DNA from: Hermodice carunculata | Lineage: Eukaryota > Annelida > Polychaeta > Eunicida > Amphinomidae | Length of the DNA stretch: 64,000 bases | Direction: 5' to 3' | Assembly: GCA_964020975.1 (NCBI GenBank) | Contig: OZ026627.1 | Span: 36,827,433-36,891,432 of the forward strand | In this document: one piece after another, positions 33,851 through 45,345 of the stretch | How the letters are laid out: every line of letters begins with the position of its first letter | Position numbering within the stretch: the stretch's first letter is position 1 | The notes under the pieces: generated by a model | What the model was told of the DNA's origin: nothing | The model's database searches: none | The model's input: the letters and a program-made list of their open reading frames with translations, nothing else | Made by a program: the position numbers and the translations under genes

Positions 33851-36800
33851 CTTCATTCTTATTAAACCTATATAAACCACTGATGCCTTCAAAAATGGAA
33901 GCATGCGTGGATTTGTAAGGTATGACATCTGTAATTTAGTGAGTGATTTTAACATAGTAGAACCCAACCACGGAGAACTGCCATCTGCGCAGTCATCATT
34001 CTGTAGCAGTATTAGTTCAATTTCTTCATTCAGCGTTACAAGATGTGCATTATATTTCAGACATGCCAAGTGTGACTGTGACCAGGAAATGCCATGAATG
34101 TGTGGTTCAAAGTCCGATCCCGAAATGCCTCCAATCATATACCCACTTCTTTTGACTGAAAATTGATGAACTATTGGGAATCTAGAAATAGAAAGCGGAC
34201 CTGTTTTCATTTCAATTAAGGGGAATCGTCGTGGACAAACATATAATGGTTGTGTAATGCTGCTCACTTGACGATTGTAATATGAATCGCCAATTTTTTG
34301 TATGGCAACCTCAAGTAATTCTATTTTTTTAATATGATTACATGGTTTAATCAAAACTGTAGGCCCATATGATTTACCCCAACGCCTGTTAAGCTCAAAT
34401 GTAAAATTAAAAGAGAAGCCTCTGTGCCAGATCATCAACCACTGAATGTGATACGTTCTTCTTGAACGCACTATACGAAAGTCAAAGAAGTAAACTCGGT
34501 AACAGTTTGTCATATATATCTCTTTCTTTGTTATTGACACTAAAAGAGGAATCCATTCATGATATGGGTAATTGGGGAAAACAAGTTTCAAGCATTTTGT
34601 GCGAGCAAGAATGTTGTACTTTGAACAATAAACAGACATTGGGTTCAAATGTATGACGTCTGCAATAGTCGAAAATGGATCAATTTTACATACAAGTGGC
34701 TTAATTTCCACCACCACCTGATTAATTGGAAATTCGCAATGATTTTTTAGTTGACAAAACTGAAATAAGGCAATGTTCTTCGAGTACTGAGTAACAGAGC
34801 TTTCTGTTAAATATGTGCGTCCTAATACGTGAGTCTCAATCTGTAAATTGCATGTGCACCCAGAAATCTGAGGGATGTTATTTTTCCAATTAGTCGATAA
34901 ATGAAGTTTCAGGTTGTCATGGATATCTGTAGAGGGCCGTACAGCCAGATGCCATTCGACGGAGCTGCCGTGATATTTCATGTAAACCAGACATCTGCTT
35001 TTGGGAATTATAATACTAATGTAATTTATTAATTGTATGGGAGTAATTCTATTTATTTCATAGATTCCTCTGCATTTGGTTAATCGGATAGATGCAATGA
35101 ATGACAGGTTAGTACGAGGGTGTGCGTTATATGCTATTATAAGTAGACGGTCATGTGTAGAGGTTACTAACAGCGGGTGTTGCGTTTGCACGGGGAAATA
35201 TTTAAGGGCATGACAGAAACCTGCTATAGTATCTGTGAATTTATCAGGATTCAACAGGTTTTCGGTATTATTGTACACAACAACACCACCATATCTACAG
35301 TCTCCCACATTAGGCCCTGTCCACAACAAGTCCTGCAGAACAACTGAAACATAATAACCAGATATACCGACGACGTAAATCAACACACGTTTAAATCCAC
35401 CACTGAAGTCAGCTTTTGATATATCTGTGTGCATACGCTTTAGATATGTTTTGTGGGCTTTAACCAACTTAAACTGGCTGGGATGCGTAAAAACCAAAAG
35501 AGATGTCAGACATACCTCTACCTGTCCACTTCCAAATGGGCACCTATAAGTTATATCCAAAGATACATAATGGGACCCAGAGAGGAAATCTCGATTCACG
35601 TTGTAGCGAGTATTTTTGGTCATTTTCTTTTTATAAAATGTTTGTTTGAAATTAAAGGGCCCATCCTGTATATCCAGGGCAGATAGATCTGGACATTGCA
35701 TCACGCCCTGAATATGCATGAGGTATTGGGCGACTCTGTTAGTCACCAAATTCCAACTATATCTGTAAGTAATGTTTTCAAACAGTTTCTGCTTTGTCAA
35801 AGTGTAGTTAAAGAGAAGAATTTTTCCTGCAAGAAAATCCCAAATCTGTTCGCTGTCTGCACGGGGACCCTTAACACGGACAAATTGCCATGCAAAGGAT
35901 AGGAAGAAATGTGAGTATCGAATTAGTAGATTACCAACAAGCTTCACAAGTATAACATCAGATAAAGATAGTCTGTTTTCATGGGACTGTTTACCACAGA
36001 ATCGCTGAACATTATAAAAATCAACACCAATATCTGTGAATTCTACATACATACCTTGGCATTTCTTTCCGGCATAGACCAAGTCCAACACTATAAGTAT
36101 TAGCTGTATGTTCATAGTCTTTGTCGCTGCAATTTTCCATATAATCAATGGTATACCCGGACAGATAGAACCGTTCTCAAAAGCAATGGATATTCCTCCA
36201 CAGAAACGATGGGTTGAGTGTTCATTATTGCACAGGCAATATTTGGTAACAGGTATAATACTTTGATATGAATCAGTCTTGGCAGAGCAAGTTAATTGGG
36301 CCTGCTTAATGCACGTAAGCAGGCATGAAAACATTTGAAATAAAAAAAATCTCCGATTACCAAATGCACATTTGGAGACACAATATTGTAGCATGCCATT
36401 CAAAAGTATATACTTAGTTTGTATAGACTTGGGTGGAGTGACCTTGATAGATTTGCACTTGATGTAAACATTTAAATTTGTACCACAATGAATAGTGTGT
36501 GATTGTCTTTTAAAACTCAAATGTATGCATGCATAGTTCATAATTGAGGTCAAACTAAACTTAAATTTGTGCAAAAAACAGTTCTCAAGAAGTGAAAGTT
36601 TTTGATTGCATTTGTCTAGGACCTTGATAGACAAGCACCCCTTGAATTTTCGCTTATAATCACATCCTCTATGATGTATGATCATCTCCATTACGGTTGA
36701 TTCAAAAGTAAATGATATGTAACTTGCATTCTGTGTAATGACATGGAAACTGATTAATTTTTCATGACCTTTGGATCTGATGCTTCGAAAGTAAAGTCTA

Positions 36801-36988
36801 AAGATGGCCTTATCCATTGAAATGTTGTGTATGTTGCCAGATTTATAACTTCGTGTCCACTGCCGTACTAAATGAAAGTTATTTTTTTGTGATGATTCTT
36901 GTGTAATGTGTTCCCAGGTGAACACAGAGTATGGGCAAGCACACCCCATAATGCAAAGCAATATAAGTTTGAAATACACAGTTGCCAT
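33851..36988 (-). CDS. Receptor exon 1: signal peptide, CUB-like domains, first half of C-type lectin domain
   Basis: The exon has 1,046 codons. The ATG at 36,988 has a good context (A at -3, G at +4), although an out-of-frame ATG lies 11 bases upstream. Residues 1-24 form a signal peptide (hydrophobic FKLILLCIMGCAC). Residues about 263-372 match a CUB domain: CGG start, C310, YVEFTD strand, then FCG and a closing FAWQF strand. Residues about 525-642 look like a second, more divergent CUB (GDCRYGG, then FCHAL, closing with a cysteine). The stretch before residue 200 and residues 650-940 are cysteine-rich with N-glycosylation sites but I do not recognise them. From about 958 a C-type lectin domain begins (ISWSQSHLAC, then LVTLNEEIE) and runs to IGLIRMK at 1,046. 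The open frame continues 24 codons past the donor to a stop at 33,776. That tail is not lectin-like and I take it as intron. Confidence 0.85.
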
Positions 36989-37577
36989 CTTTTTTTCATA
37001 GCTGGTACAAATAGAGTTCAGAGCGTGTTAAAAATTAGCCACGGGTTTATGATCTGCTATTATCAAGATTAGACAATTGTCAGTTTCATCTTGCAATCAA
37101 TAAAATATGCAACATCCAGGTCTTGACAAGAAAACATGCAGTGGAAATTTATGAAAAAGAGGTGGGGTCCTTCAGGTGACGTTTTTGTTTTCATTCCCCC
37201 GACGTAGGTACAGTTCAGAAAAACAGATAAGGCATATTCATGAATGTCGAATTTCTACCCAATAATTACAGCTAAGCTTAATGCAGCAAATGAGATTCAT
37301 GAGTTACCAAAGCATCAGCATATATCTTCCCATAGCAATGTGAAAAATCAATTTTTACCCATGACTTGAGTGAGGTAGTCACCCATAAAAGGCAACGGGT
37401 GAATTAAAACTGCTCCTCTCCACCTTTAAAATAGTCATCATTTACAAGAGACTTTAAAGAAAAAAAATAGGCCTAACCACTTAAAACCCCAAATTTGTAA
37501 CTTTCGCCAACGATAAAAAGAGGCATGGTAGCCAAATTTCAATGCCTTGCATCCGTGCTAGGTACATTAAATTAGAT
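36989..37577 (-). other. Region upstream of the receptor start codon
   Basis: This should contain the 5' UTR and promoter of the receptor gene, but I cannot place a transcription start. A GCATATTTTATTG stretch about 115 bases before the ATG is only weakly TATA-like. No other feature seen. Confidence 0.3.
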
Positions 37578-38862
37578 GTAACAAGAGGACTGTGTGAGCA
37601 GCCCATGCTCAGCTGACCTACATATCATCACACTTGTGGCTATGTGCACTTAAGAAAGGAGCAAGGTCACCCATACACTGAAAAGTCTGACCTTTATGAA
37701 AGAACACTAACTTATGCAACATCAAGGTCCCAGTTCAAGAAATTCTCAAGTTATAGTGAAGTGTAAAATTGTGTATGTTGCACTGTGAGCCCAGAATTGA
37801 AGTCATTCATGTGCTATCTAGGCATGACCTTAATAGAGAAACATTTTAACATGTGCAACGTCAATGTCCTAACTCAAAATAGATCTCAAGTTATCAAGTG
37901 AACAGTGCATTTCATGTCAGAAGTCCTGTGACCTTGGGAATGAGGTCATGGTCCAAAAATCACTGGAGCATGACTACTTGCACAAATACGTGAACACTTA
38001 CCAAAGGTATATCCCTACCAAGTTTGACACTAACCTGGCCAAAATTATCAACCTTAGAAACATAACAAGAAATTCCCATTTTAAACTTTCCGGTAAGCCC
38101 TTTTTACAGATTTAAAAAAAAAAAAAAAAAAAAAATCATAAAGAACAAAAAATTCACTGGAGCGTGACCATTTGAACAAACCTGATAGAGATCACCCAAG
38201 GTAAATTGCCACCAAGTTTGAAGTCAATCTGGCTGACGGTTTCAGAGAAGAAATGGAAAATATGAATTAGCGTTAGAATGCCCATTAACTTTCAAAGTAA
38301 TGAGTAGGAAAGGTGCATTTACCAATAAGTACTCAATTAAAAAAAAATCGTTAGAAATCAGGAATCCACAGCAGTGCCACATAGAGAAAAAGTCTGTTTA
38401 ACCCTTCCACAAGAAACATATCCATAGCTTAATGTGAGTGACGGGTCTGGCACGGAAGTCGAAAGCAACAAAAACACAAAAAATCATAGAGAGTTATAAA
38501 AAATTGCAGCGCCACCTGGTGACTAAATAAAGAACTAGGTGTCCTTGAAAGCATTCCTATATGATATCAAAGCAATTGAGTGAGCGGTTTTTGAAAAGGT
38601 TTTTAAGATTTGCCCCCAAAAAGAAAAATAAAATCATAAAAACCCCTCAAATCACTAAAGCGCAACCATTTGAACAAACGTTGTAGAGACCCACCCAAGG
38701 AACATCTCCACCAAGTTTGAAGTGAATCTGGTCTACGATTTTGGAGAAGAAGTCGAATATTGGAATTGTTGAGGCCGGATGACGGACAGACGATGGATGG
38801 GCAACAGAGAGAAGACCAGAAGATAAGCTCAACTGACTGACAAGTCAGCCAAGCTAAAAATT
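37578..38862 (+). mobile_element. Long non-autonomous repeat of the agctaaaaa family
   Basis: It starts AACAAGAGGACTGTGTGAGCAG...CTCAGCTGACCT and ends GTCAGCCAAGCTAAAAA, so the ends carry short inverted matches around CAGCTGACCT. Three internal blocks (about 37,955, 38,150 and 38,650) share the phrase CACYRRAGCRYGACC.NTTGAACAAA...CCACCAAGTTTGAAGT.AATCTGG...GAGAAGAA. No protein is encoded. The last block and the end match 45,020-45,345 closely. Such repeats with AACAAGAGG starts and GACGGACG.. tails are widespread in lophotrochozoan genomes, as I recall. Confidence 0.6.
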
Positions 38863-38879
38863 TGACGTATTCAAAGATG

Positions 38880-39965
38880 TTATCCAGCGTCCGAATCTTC
38901 ATAGCTTTTACTGCTCCCCACCTACAGCACTGGCCATTGAGCACTACACGCTGACTTCGGTCAGTTAAGTAATCTGTGAGCCACTCCAGCAAGGACCCTG
39001 TGACTCACGTTTTTTTTTTTAGTTTGTAAATCAAACCATCATGTCAAACCTTGTCAAATGCTTTCATGATGATGTAAAAATTGATTCTCACTTTTTTGCT
39101 CATCCAAAGGCTGTGTAAATTGCTGAGAAAGATATAATGGTTGATTGGTAGTAGAGTCGCATTTTATAAATCCTGATTGAAAAGATGAAATTACGTGGTG
39201 TCCCCCCCCCCCTGCAGAAAAATTACATGTGTTTGAAAAATACATTTTCAAACACCTTACCCACCACACTAATCATTGATGTGGGACGGTAATTTTGGCA
39301 TTGGTTTTCTGGAACCTTTATGTGAAAAGGCAAAATATTTGCTTTTCCCAGTCTATAGGGGACTTATTAATGTTAAGACTATGATTAAATAGTTTTGCAA
39401 GAGGATCTGCAATACTGTTGGCCACTTCCTTGAGCATTCATGGACTAATTCTATCTAGGCCCACTAATTTAGAAATATCTAAAGATTTCAAAATGTCAAA
39501 GACTTCTCCTTCCGTAGTGGTAGCGTGTGATCCGATATATTAGGAGTACAGTCTGGAACTCTTGCCTCCCACCACTCGACAGTACTTTGCTTGAAAAAAA
39601 TATGAGTCCAGAGCCTCTGCTTAAGATTTGTAGTCACTTAAGACTTTGTCTTTCCGTAGCAAGTAGGAAGAAATGTGACTTTTGCACCACCTAGAAATTG
39701 TTTAACGATTTTCCACCAAACCTTCCCATTTGTTTTCCCTTTGCCTAATTTATTTTCCCAATTCTGTTTATATTTCTCTTTGGCTTACCATAAGGCATCT
39801 TGATAATAGTCATGAAAGTGTCGATCGCATACCTTACCTTGCATATTACTATTGCTTTACTCTGCTTTGTTGCGTGTCCTAAACTTTGAGCATCTCATGA
39901 TATGTAATCAGGAAGTAAACCACGGCAATTTTTTTTTATGAATTCGAAGTTCAGCCTATAAGATC
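38880..39965 (-). mobile_element. LINE reverse transcriptase fragment
   Basis: On the minus strand, pieces in order are KEVANSIADPLAKLFNHSL (about 39,400), AFDKV (about 39,060) with HDGLIYKLK, and WLTDYLTDRSQRVVLNGQC (about 38,960). The last is the stretch just before the polymerase GVPQGS motif. The frame is interrupted by many stops and shifts. The element breaks off at about 38,880, next to the agctaaaaa repeat, so motif C (FADD) is missing. It is of the Jockey/CR1/RTE-like group. Confidence 0.75.
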
Positions 39966-40204
39966 TCAATACCGGGTACTTCTAGGTCCTCCCATCAACA
40001 AGCGCTTGGGATTCAATGATGGCGAGACCACACCATCACTCCAAAGTGGTTGCGGCGAAGTATAGGATAGAAATTGGGAATTTCAAGATCCTCGCTGGAT
40101 CTTCAGGTGCTCAGAAACATTTCAGATATTGCAAAGTGACATCAAAATCTGGGGCAAGGGTTGTTCGTATATCTCTCACTTTATGATCATATAGACTACA
40201 AACT

Positions 40205-40740
40205 GTATTTTTGTCGTGTCTATTTGTCCAGAAACAGGACCTAGTAGTCATTACCCTATTCCACAGTCCAAACTCTTTACTCTCCATAAGGTAACCTGTC
40301 CCTGTCTAACTTAAGTCCTTTTGTCCATATAACACACGTTCCTCTGTAAAATTTTCACATAGGCTGTATTAGCCCAAAGAAATTAAAGGGTCTTCAGCGG
40401 GTGACTACTCAAAACATGTTTTGGAGCCTATTACCCGTACATGTCTCTCTGAGTAGCGGCTCCTTGTCTTAGCTACATATTCAGCAAAGACAACCCTCAT
40501 AATAATGAATAAATATGAACGTGCCAAATGATAAATTAGCTAAATACATTAAGTTTTGTGTATAAATGCAGAGCTTCATTATGAAAGAAGAATACCTATC
40601 AAACAAACCATAATAACTAAATTTGTATAGTACAGGTTCAGATAAGAACAATTTGACTTACCCCTGAACCAGTATGTACCCTTTCTAGCTGGACAGCTTA
40701 TCCTAGTTAAACCACCTGCCAATGTATAAATGAAGTAAAA
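40205..40740. repeat. Segment duplicated at 63,475-64,000 (direct)
   Basis: Long matching blocks include CTAGTAGTCATTACC, TGTCTCTCTGAGTAGC and AGTTAAACCACCTGCCA in the same order and spacing. Roughly 85-90% identity by eye. The second copy continues beyond the window. Confidence 0.85.
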
Positions 40741-40872
40741 ACAAACTGGGGCATTATTTCCGTCCCAGTGATTGTAAAATAAACAGTTCCAGCTAGACCA
40801 CCTGTAAAAACCAAGGATAATCCAAACAAGGACTCCTGCACCAGCAATGTAAAACAAACTCCATGATGACAC
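40662..40872 (-). CDS. Putative first exon of an unknown membrane or secreted protein
   Basis: An ATG in good context (A at -3, G at +4) opens 70 codons that end at a textbook donor (CAGGG|GTAAGT, phase 1). The protein starts with a hydrophobic segment (LFYIAGAGVLVWIILGFY), which could be a signal peptide or anchor. A Trp/Cys-rich outer part follows (SSWNCLFYNHW, FIYTLAGGLTRISCP, GTYWFRG). I do not recognise the family. A second copy lies at the right edge of the window (63,932 onward). Similarity extends about 450 bases into the following intron, so a genomic segment was duplicated, not just an mRNA. No downstream exon could be identified at lower coordinates, where LINE remains begin. It may be a decayed copy. 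Confidence 0.4.
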
Positions 40873-41029
40873 TACTCCTCACATTGAAAGTCTCCAAACA
40901 ATTTAGCTCTAATTCACTGCCAATCTTAAGTCAATGTTTCATTTTAATGGGTCAGGTTTGTGCCATTGAGAATTTTTTTTTTCAATTTTGAGTAATTTCT
41001 TAAAATTGAGTAAATGTGCACTTAGGCAT

Positions 41030-41580
41030 GTCAGAAAAGAAAGAAAGTCATTAGCATTTATGCCGAAAACATGTTATCAAAAAGATTTTCCTTAACACGA
41101 TTTTAAGTACAATTAGGCAAACCTGTAGCTATTGTAGGCCGCTGCTTGCTACTGATAGCCCCTAGGGGGTTTAACCTGACAGAAAAAATGTAAGCCTAAA
41201 GTGTCTGAAAGTGAATATTAAAACAGAATGATGCCAAAAGATAAAACTAAGTAGCAAAACAGACATCACTAAAAATTGTGAAATTATTGCAGCCAAACTT
41301 TCTAATAATCTTTGGATAGTAGCAGCAAAATTGATAGGGCAAGTCAGAAAAGAATAAAAGTCCTTTATATTTACGTCAAGAGAATGCAATGAAAATATAA
41401 TTTTTCTTAACCAGGTATCCAGTACAATCAGGCAAGTTTGTAACTATCGTAGGCTGCTTTTTGCTACCGAATGCCCCTGTGGGTTTAATCTAACAGCACA
41501 CAAGGTAGCCTGAAATGTCTGAAAGGTGAACATTAAAACAGAATGATGCCAAAAGATAAAATTTAGTAGCAAAATGTTTA
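41030..41580 (-). repeat. Tandem duplication inside a LINE fragment, unit about 310 bp
   Basis: The blocks at 41,030-41,270 and 41,345-41,580 share ATTAAAACAGAATGATGCCAAAAGATAAAA and the GTAG.CT..TGTAGGC.GC..TTGCTAC block (quoted in part). The duplicated part includes the LLLxFIFWHHSVL reading of the LINE. Confidence 0.8.
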
Positions 41581-41749
41581 CATGGCACAGGGCCAGGTCA
41601 GTATACTCACTTGGTCCTGGATTAGTGTGGATATCGCCAAACAGTAATAACAATGTAGTAATTACAACCAACAGGACATATGTAGTGGTACAATGATAGT
41701 GCACAAAAAGAACATGATCGTAACTGCGATTGCGAATCCTAGCATACAC
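41030..41749 (-). mobile_element. LINE ORF2 5' fragment with 2A-like motif
   Basis: The frame from 41,749 encodes a hydrophobic run (YVLLVVITTLLLL) and then GDIHTNPGP (41,612-41,638), followed by ALCHVNILLLNF. The last matches the start of the AP endonuclease of Jockey/CR1-group LINEs (normally CHLNIRSL). The rest of the endonuclease is lost; the sequence instead runs into a 310-bp tandem duplication. GDIxxNPGP is the ribosome-skipping 2A consensus except that the usual Glu is His. Confidence 0.7.
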
Positions 41750-42029
41750 AACACTTCAAAGATATAGACACACATAATTTAGCTGTAAAATGTACAAAAT
41801 GACGCAGATAAAAAAAAATATGTTGGTGACCCAAGCGCTAGTGGAGGTGAAAGTGAAACTAACTGCACATAAATCTTGCATTTCAGTAATATCGACCACT
41901 ACATGGAAGATGAATCTTACATGGTAGCAACCCAACCAGTTGGTTAGTATTGTTCATATAAACGTGAGAACTTCCCATATCGGCAAGTCATCTATGTATA
42001 CGTTTCTTAATGCACTAGAAACATTGCAT

Positions 42030-43185
42030 AAGTTAACAATAGACTCCTCGGGCCAAAACTCATAGCCTAATACTACGCTCATGTCTACATGTTCAGGCAT
42101 TAAAATACAGCGGGACATTATCATGTAATACGGCAGTTTACGCTAGATTACAAGATACACAGCAAGATTCTGCACAAGTCTTGAAAGTTTTTACAGACGA
42201 CATGATACATGTGAATAATCAAGAGCCCTAAAGTGGTAACGAGTTGATATTTAATGGAAGTTATCTAAATATTGTATATTGAACGATATGAAGGTCACTT
42301 ACATGATTTTTCTGCCAAACTCACAGTAAGTAAAAACATAGTAAGTATTGAGCTACACTGTTACCGACCGGTACCCAACATATAAACATAAAACACAGCC
42401 CTATGAACCTGTAATATTAGACAATTAAATCAGCGTGGGCCCAAATTGGTCACTTGCTGATTGGACAATCAGGCCAACAATGGAATCCATAATTTGGGTC
42501 CGGAAAATTTCGGTACAATTCGCTGTGAACAGGTCTATTGTATAGCAACATAAAGGAGGATCGTACACAAGCTAGTGCACTTCAGACTCCCTGGTTGGCA
42601 GAATTGCATGGTAATTACATACTGTGTATGTCCTGGAGTCAGTGTGAGTATTGTTATTGGTTAGCATTCAATATACTCCTAGGGCCATTACTCATAGTCT
42701 AATACTACCCGCATGTGTACATGTTCAGGCATTAAAATACAGCAGGACATTATAATGTAATATGGCGGTTTACACAACTTTACGAGATACACAGCACGAT
42801 TCTGCACAAGTCTTGAAACCTATTTATGGTCCAGGATGCAGAACCAGATAAAAGAATACATATTAATGGCTGCCATGGTCGACTCAGACAAAACTTGACT
42901 TGATTTGCCCTGAGCTTTGTTTACAGTACAGAGAATGAGAATGACCTCATGTATAATGGCAGTTTACACAAGATTACGAGATACACAGCAAGATTCTGCA
43001 CAAGTCTTGAAGCTTATGTATGGTCCAGGATGCAAAACCAGATAAAAGAATACAATATTAATGCCTGCCATGGTCGACGCAGGCAAAGCTTGACTTGATT
43101 TGACCTGATCTTTGTTTACAGTGCCGAGAAGGAGAATGACCTGTCTTTTACGATCAGCATATGACCCAACAGTCCATTAGTATGA
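42030..43185. repeat. Cluster of diverged direct repeats (units about 190 bp and longer)
   Basis: The phrase TTTACRC.AGATTACRAGATACACAGCA..ATTCTGCACAAGTCTTGAA occurs at about 42,130, 42,765 and 42,960. The longer phrase with GGTCCAGGATGCA.AACCAGATAAAAGAATAC occurs at 42,830 and 43,018. A third partial relative lies at 50,481-50,570 and a short one at 51,808-51,845. No protein is recognised. Confidence 0.7.
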
Positions 43186-43639
43186 GTACTGTTATTGGTT
43201 AGCATTCTCTACGAGAACATTTATGGTCTATTTTAATTCATCAAATAAACTAGTTATAAGTCCTTGGGCATGATGACTGATCTTTGGAAGATGAAACAAG
43301 AATTATTGTTGGTGTAATGAGTGACAGTAATACTACCCACAAGTGACAGCTTAAACTGAGGAAAAAAGTATAATAAATATAATGAGCACATGTATGCCCC
43401 CCCCCCCCCCAGCTACATAATAGATAGGCAGTGAACATGGGGAATTTATATAAAGTTAATTTTTGCATGTTGAGAAAAATGAGAACAGATTTGATTCAGT
43501 TCCAAATCGTTCAAATATTAGTCTGAGAAATTTCTGAGTTCTGAGTAATTATTCGCCTTTTACCTTTTTTCTAAATATTTCTAGAAGGCAGCATCGGTAA
43601 TTACTCACGGATTGTCAGAAAAATTACTCATTTTCCTGA

Positions 43640-44131
43640 ACCTCGCGTGACCTGTCTCAGGAATGCTGTATGCCTGCATTATCGCTCGAACAACTCAATG
43701 ATGGAGAATTCCCTGGGCTCGTTCCAGCCATGGAAACGACGTATTTGCGTTGATCGAAGAATTCCTAAGAGGTCAAATCCTTTCGAAACTATGACAGACG
43801 AGATATGTTATGCAGGGTATAGGTTCAGGCGGGCTTCTCGATTGTCACAATGCTGCACAACCATACCACGGCACTGACAAACATAGGGTAGCCAATAATA
43901 ATTTTCAACCAGTTGCTGCTGACACTGCATTTCTGTACCACGGGTGGCTTTCAGTCCTTGGTTAGGGACACGATAGGGGTTGCAAAGTCCTCCGTGTGCA
44001 AAGCTGTGCACAGGGTGTCAGCTGCACTCTGTCAAGTTACTCAAACTTGGTTATCTTTTCCCTGCGATCCTGCAGGGATAAAGTCCATTCAGCAAGGCTT
44101 TTACCAAGTGGCTGGTATGTACGCGAGTTAA
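43640..44131 (+). pseudogene. Harbinger transposase N-terminal remnant
   Basis: One frame gives SNPFETMTDEICYAGYRFRR, which corresponds to the F..lsDeefr..fRl stretch ahead of the catalytic domain. The next frame gives LLTLHFCTTGGFQSLVRD, GVAKSSVCKAVHRVSAAL and IQQGFYQVAGM, all in the order found in HARBI1-like transposases (helix-turn-helix-like segment, then the lead-in to the first catalytic Asp). The frame changes at about 43,840-43,900 and a stop follows VAGMYAS. The catalytic DDE half is not found, so it cannot be active. Confidence 0.75.
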
Positions 44132-45019
44132 AAACCAAGGGGGTGTTTTCGTTCCTTACAGTCAATTGAGACACCATCTACAAACACTAAGATAAACTTA
44201 AGAGACACCGCATTCAACTTATCAATATGCTTTGTCAGACTCCAAGGGCAAACCATGTTTATATACCCCTCCCCACTTATAAAAAAACTATTGAATGTAG
44301 GTACCGGTATAATTTTAAACAAAATGTAATATGTCAGTAGAATATGGTTTCTGCATGTTGAGATAACATTTATATTGTTAGTGTATATTAAAAAAACAAA
44401 ACAAAAAAAAAAACACATTAGGTTCTCTAAATTAAGAATAAATTAATGATATATTTAATATCATAACCTTTGTTCCCCTATACTGTACGTGTTCCATGCT
44501 GGTATAGGGGCATGTATCATATGAATAAATTGCTCCCCCCTCCACCCCCCCCCCAAAAAAAGATCTTCGCGGTTTTTCCCTGGAGCTTTATAACTTAACG
44601 GTGCGATAAAGCTTAAGAAAAAATGTAAACCTCTCAACTTGACCATAAAGCTTTGAATGCTTCCAATAAAGCTTTTTTTGAAACAAATGCACAATTTGCA
44701 GGTTTTAAAACCAACATGGCACTTTTAAGGACAAAATTTAGTTAACTGAGCAGAGAAATACAAATCGACATTTGAGCATCACCAAAAATGTAAAGCTTTA
44801 ATTTTTTCCTGGGAAAACCTAGCGGTCTTGCTAATGGAAATGTTGGCCTAATCATAATAAGATTATGTTAATCCTACTTTTAACCACAGATTAGGTCACA
44901 ATGCACTGAAAATCTAGTTTAGTATTCCTTCTACCATAATTTATCTCTTTACAAAAAGATTTTGGACAAAAAGTAGAAAATAGCAAAAAAAAACACACTA
45001 AAAAATACAAAAATAGGAA
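44132..45019. other. Interior of the Harbinger region without recognised features
   Basis: No domain found. Poly-C/A patches near 44,550. Confidence 0.4.
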
Positions 45020-45345
45020 AAAAATAGCAGCACCGCCTGGCAAACTAAAACAGAACTAGGAGTTTTCCTGTGTGATATCAAAGTTATTGGGTGAGTGCTT
45101 TCGGAGAAGATTATTAAAGATCTCCTTCCCCAACCCCGAAAAAAATATTAATAAAAAAATCTTCAATGGAGCGTAACCGTGTGAACAAAGTTGGTAAAGA
45201 CCCACCCAAGGTACATTGCCACCGAGTTTGAAGTGAATCTGGCAGACGGTTTTGGAGAAGAAGCCGAAAATGTAATTGTGAACGGATGGACGCCGAGTGA
45301 CTCAACATCCTAAAAGCTCAGCCAGATTAGTAAGTCAGCTGAGCT
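45020..45345 (+). mobile_element. 3' part of an agctaaaaa-family repeat
   Basis: Matches 38,505-38,862 over its length: GCRCCRCCTGG...AACTAGG, GATATCAAAG, GGAGCGTAACC, CCACCGAGTTTGAAGTGAATCTGG, ending GTCAGCTGAGCTAAAAA. It is truncated at its 5' side. Confidence 0.75.
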
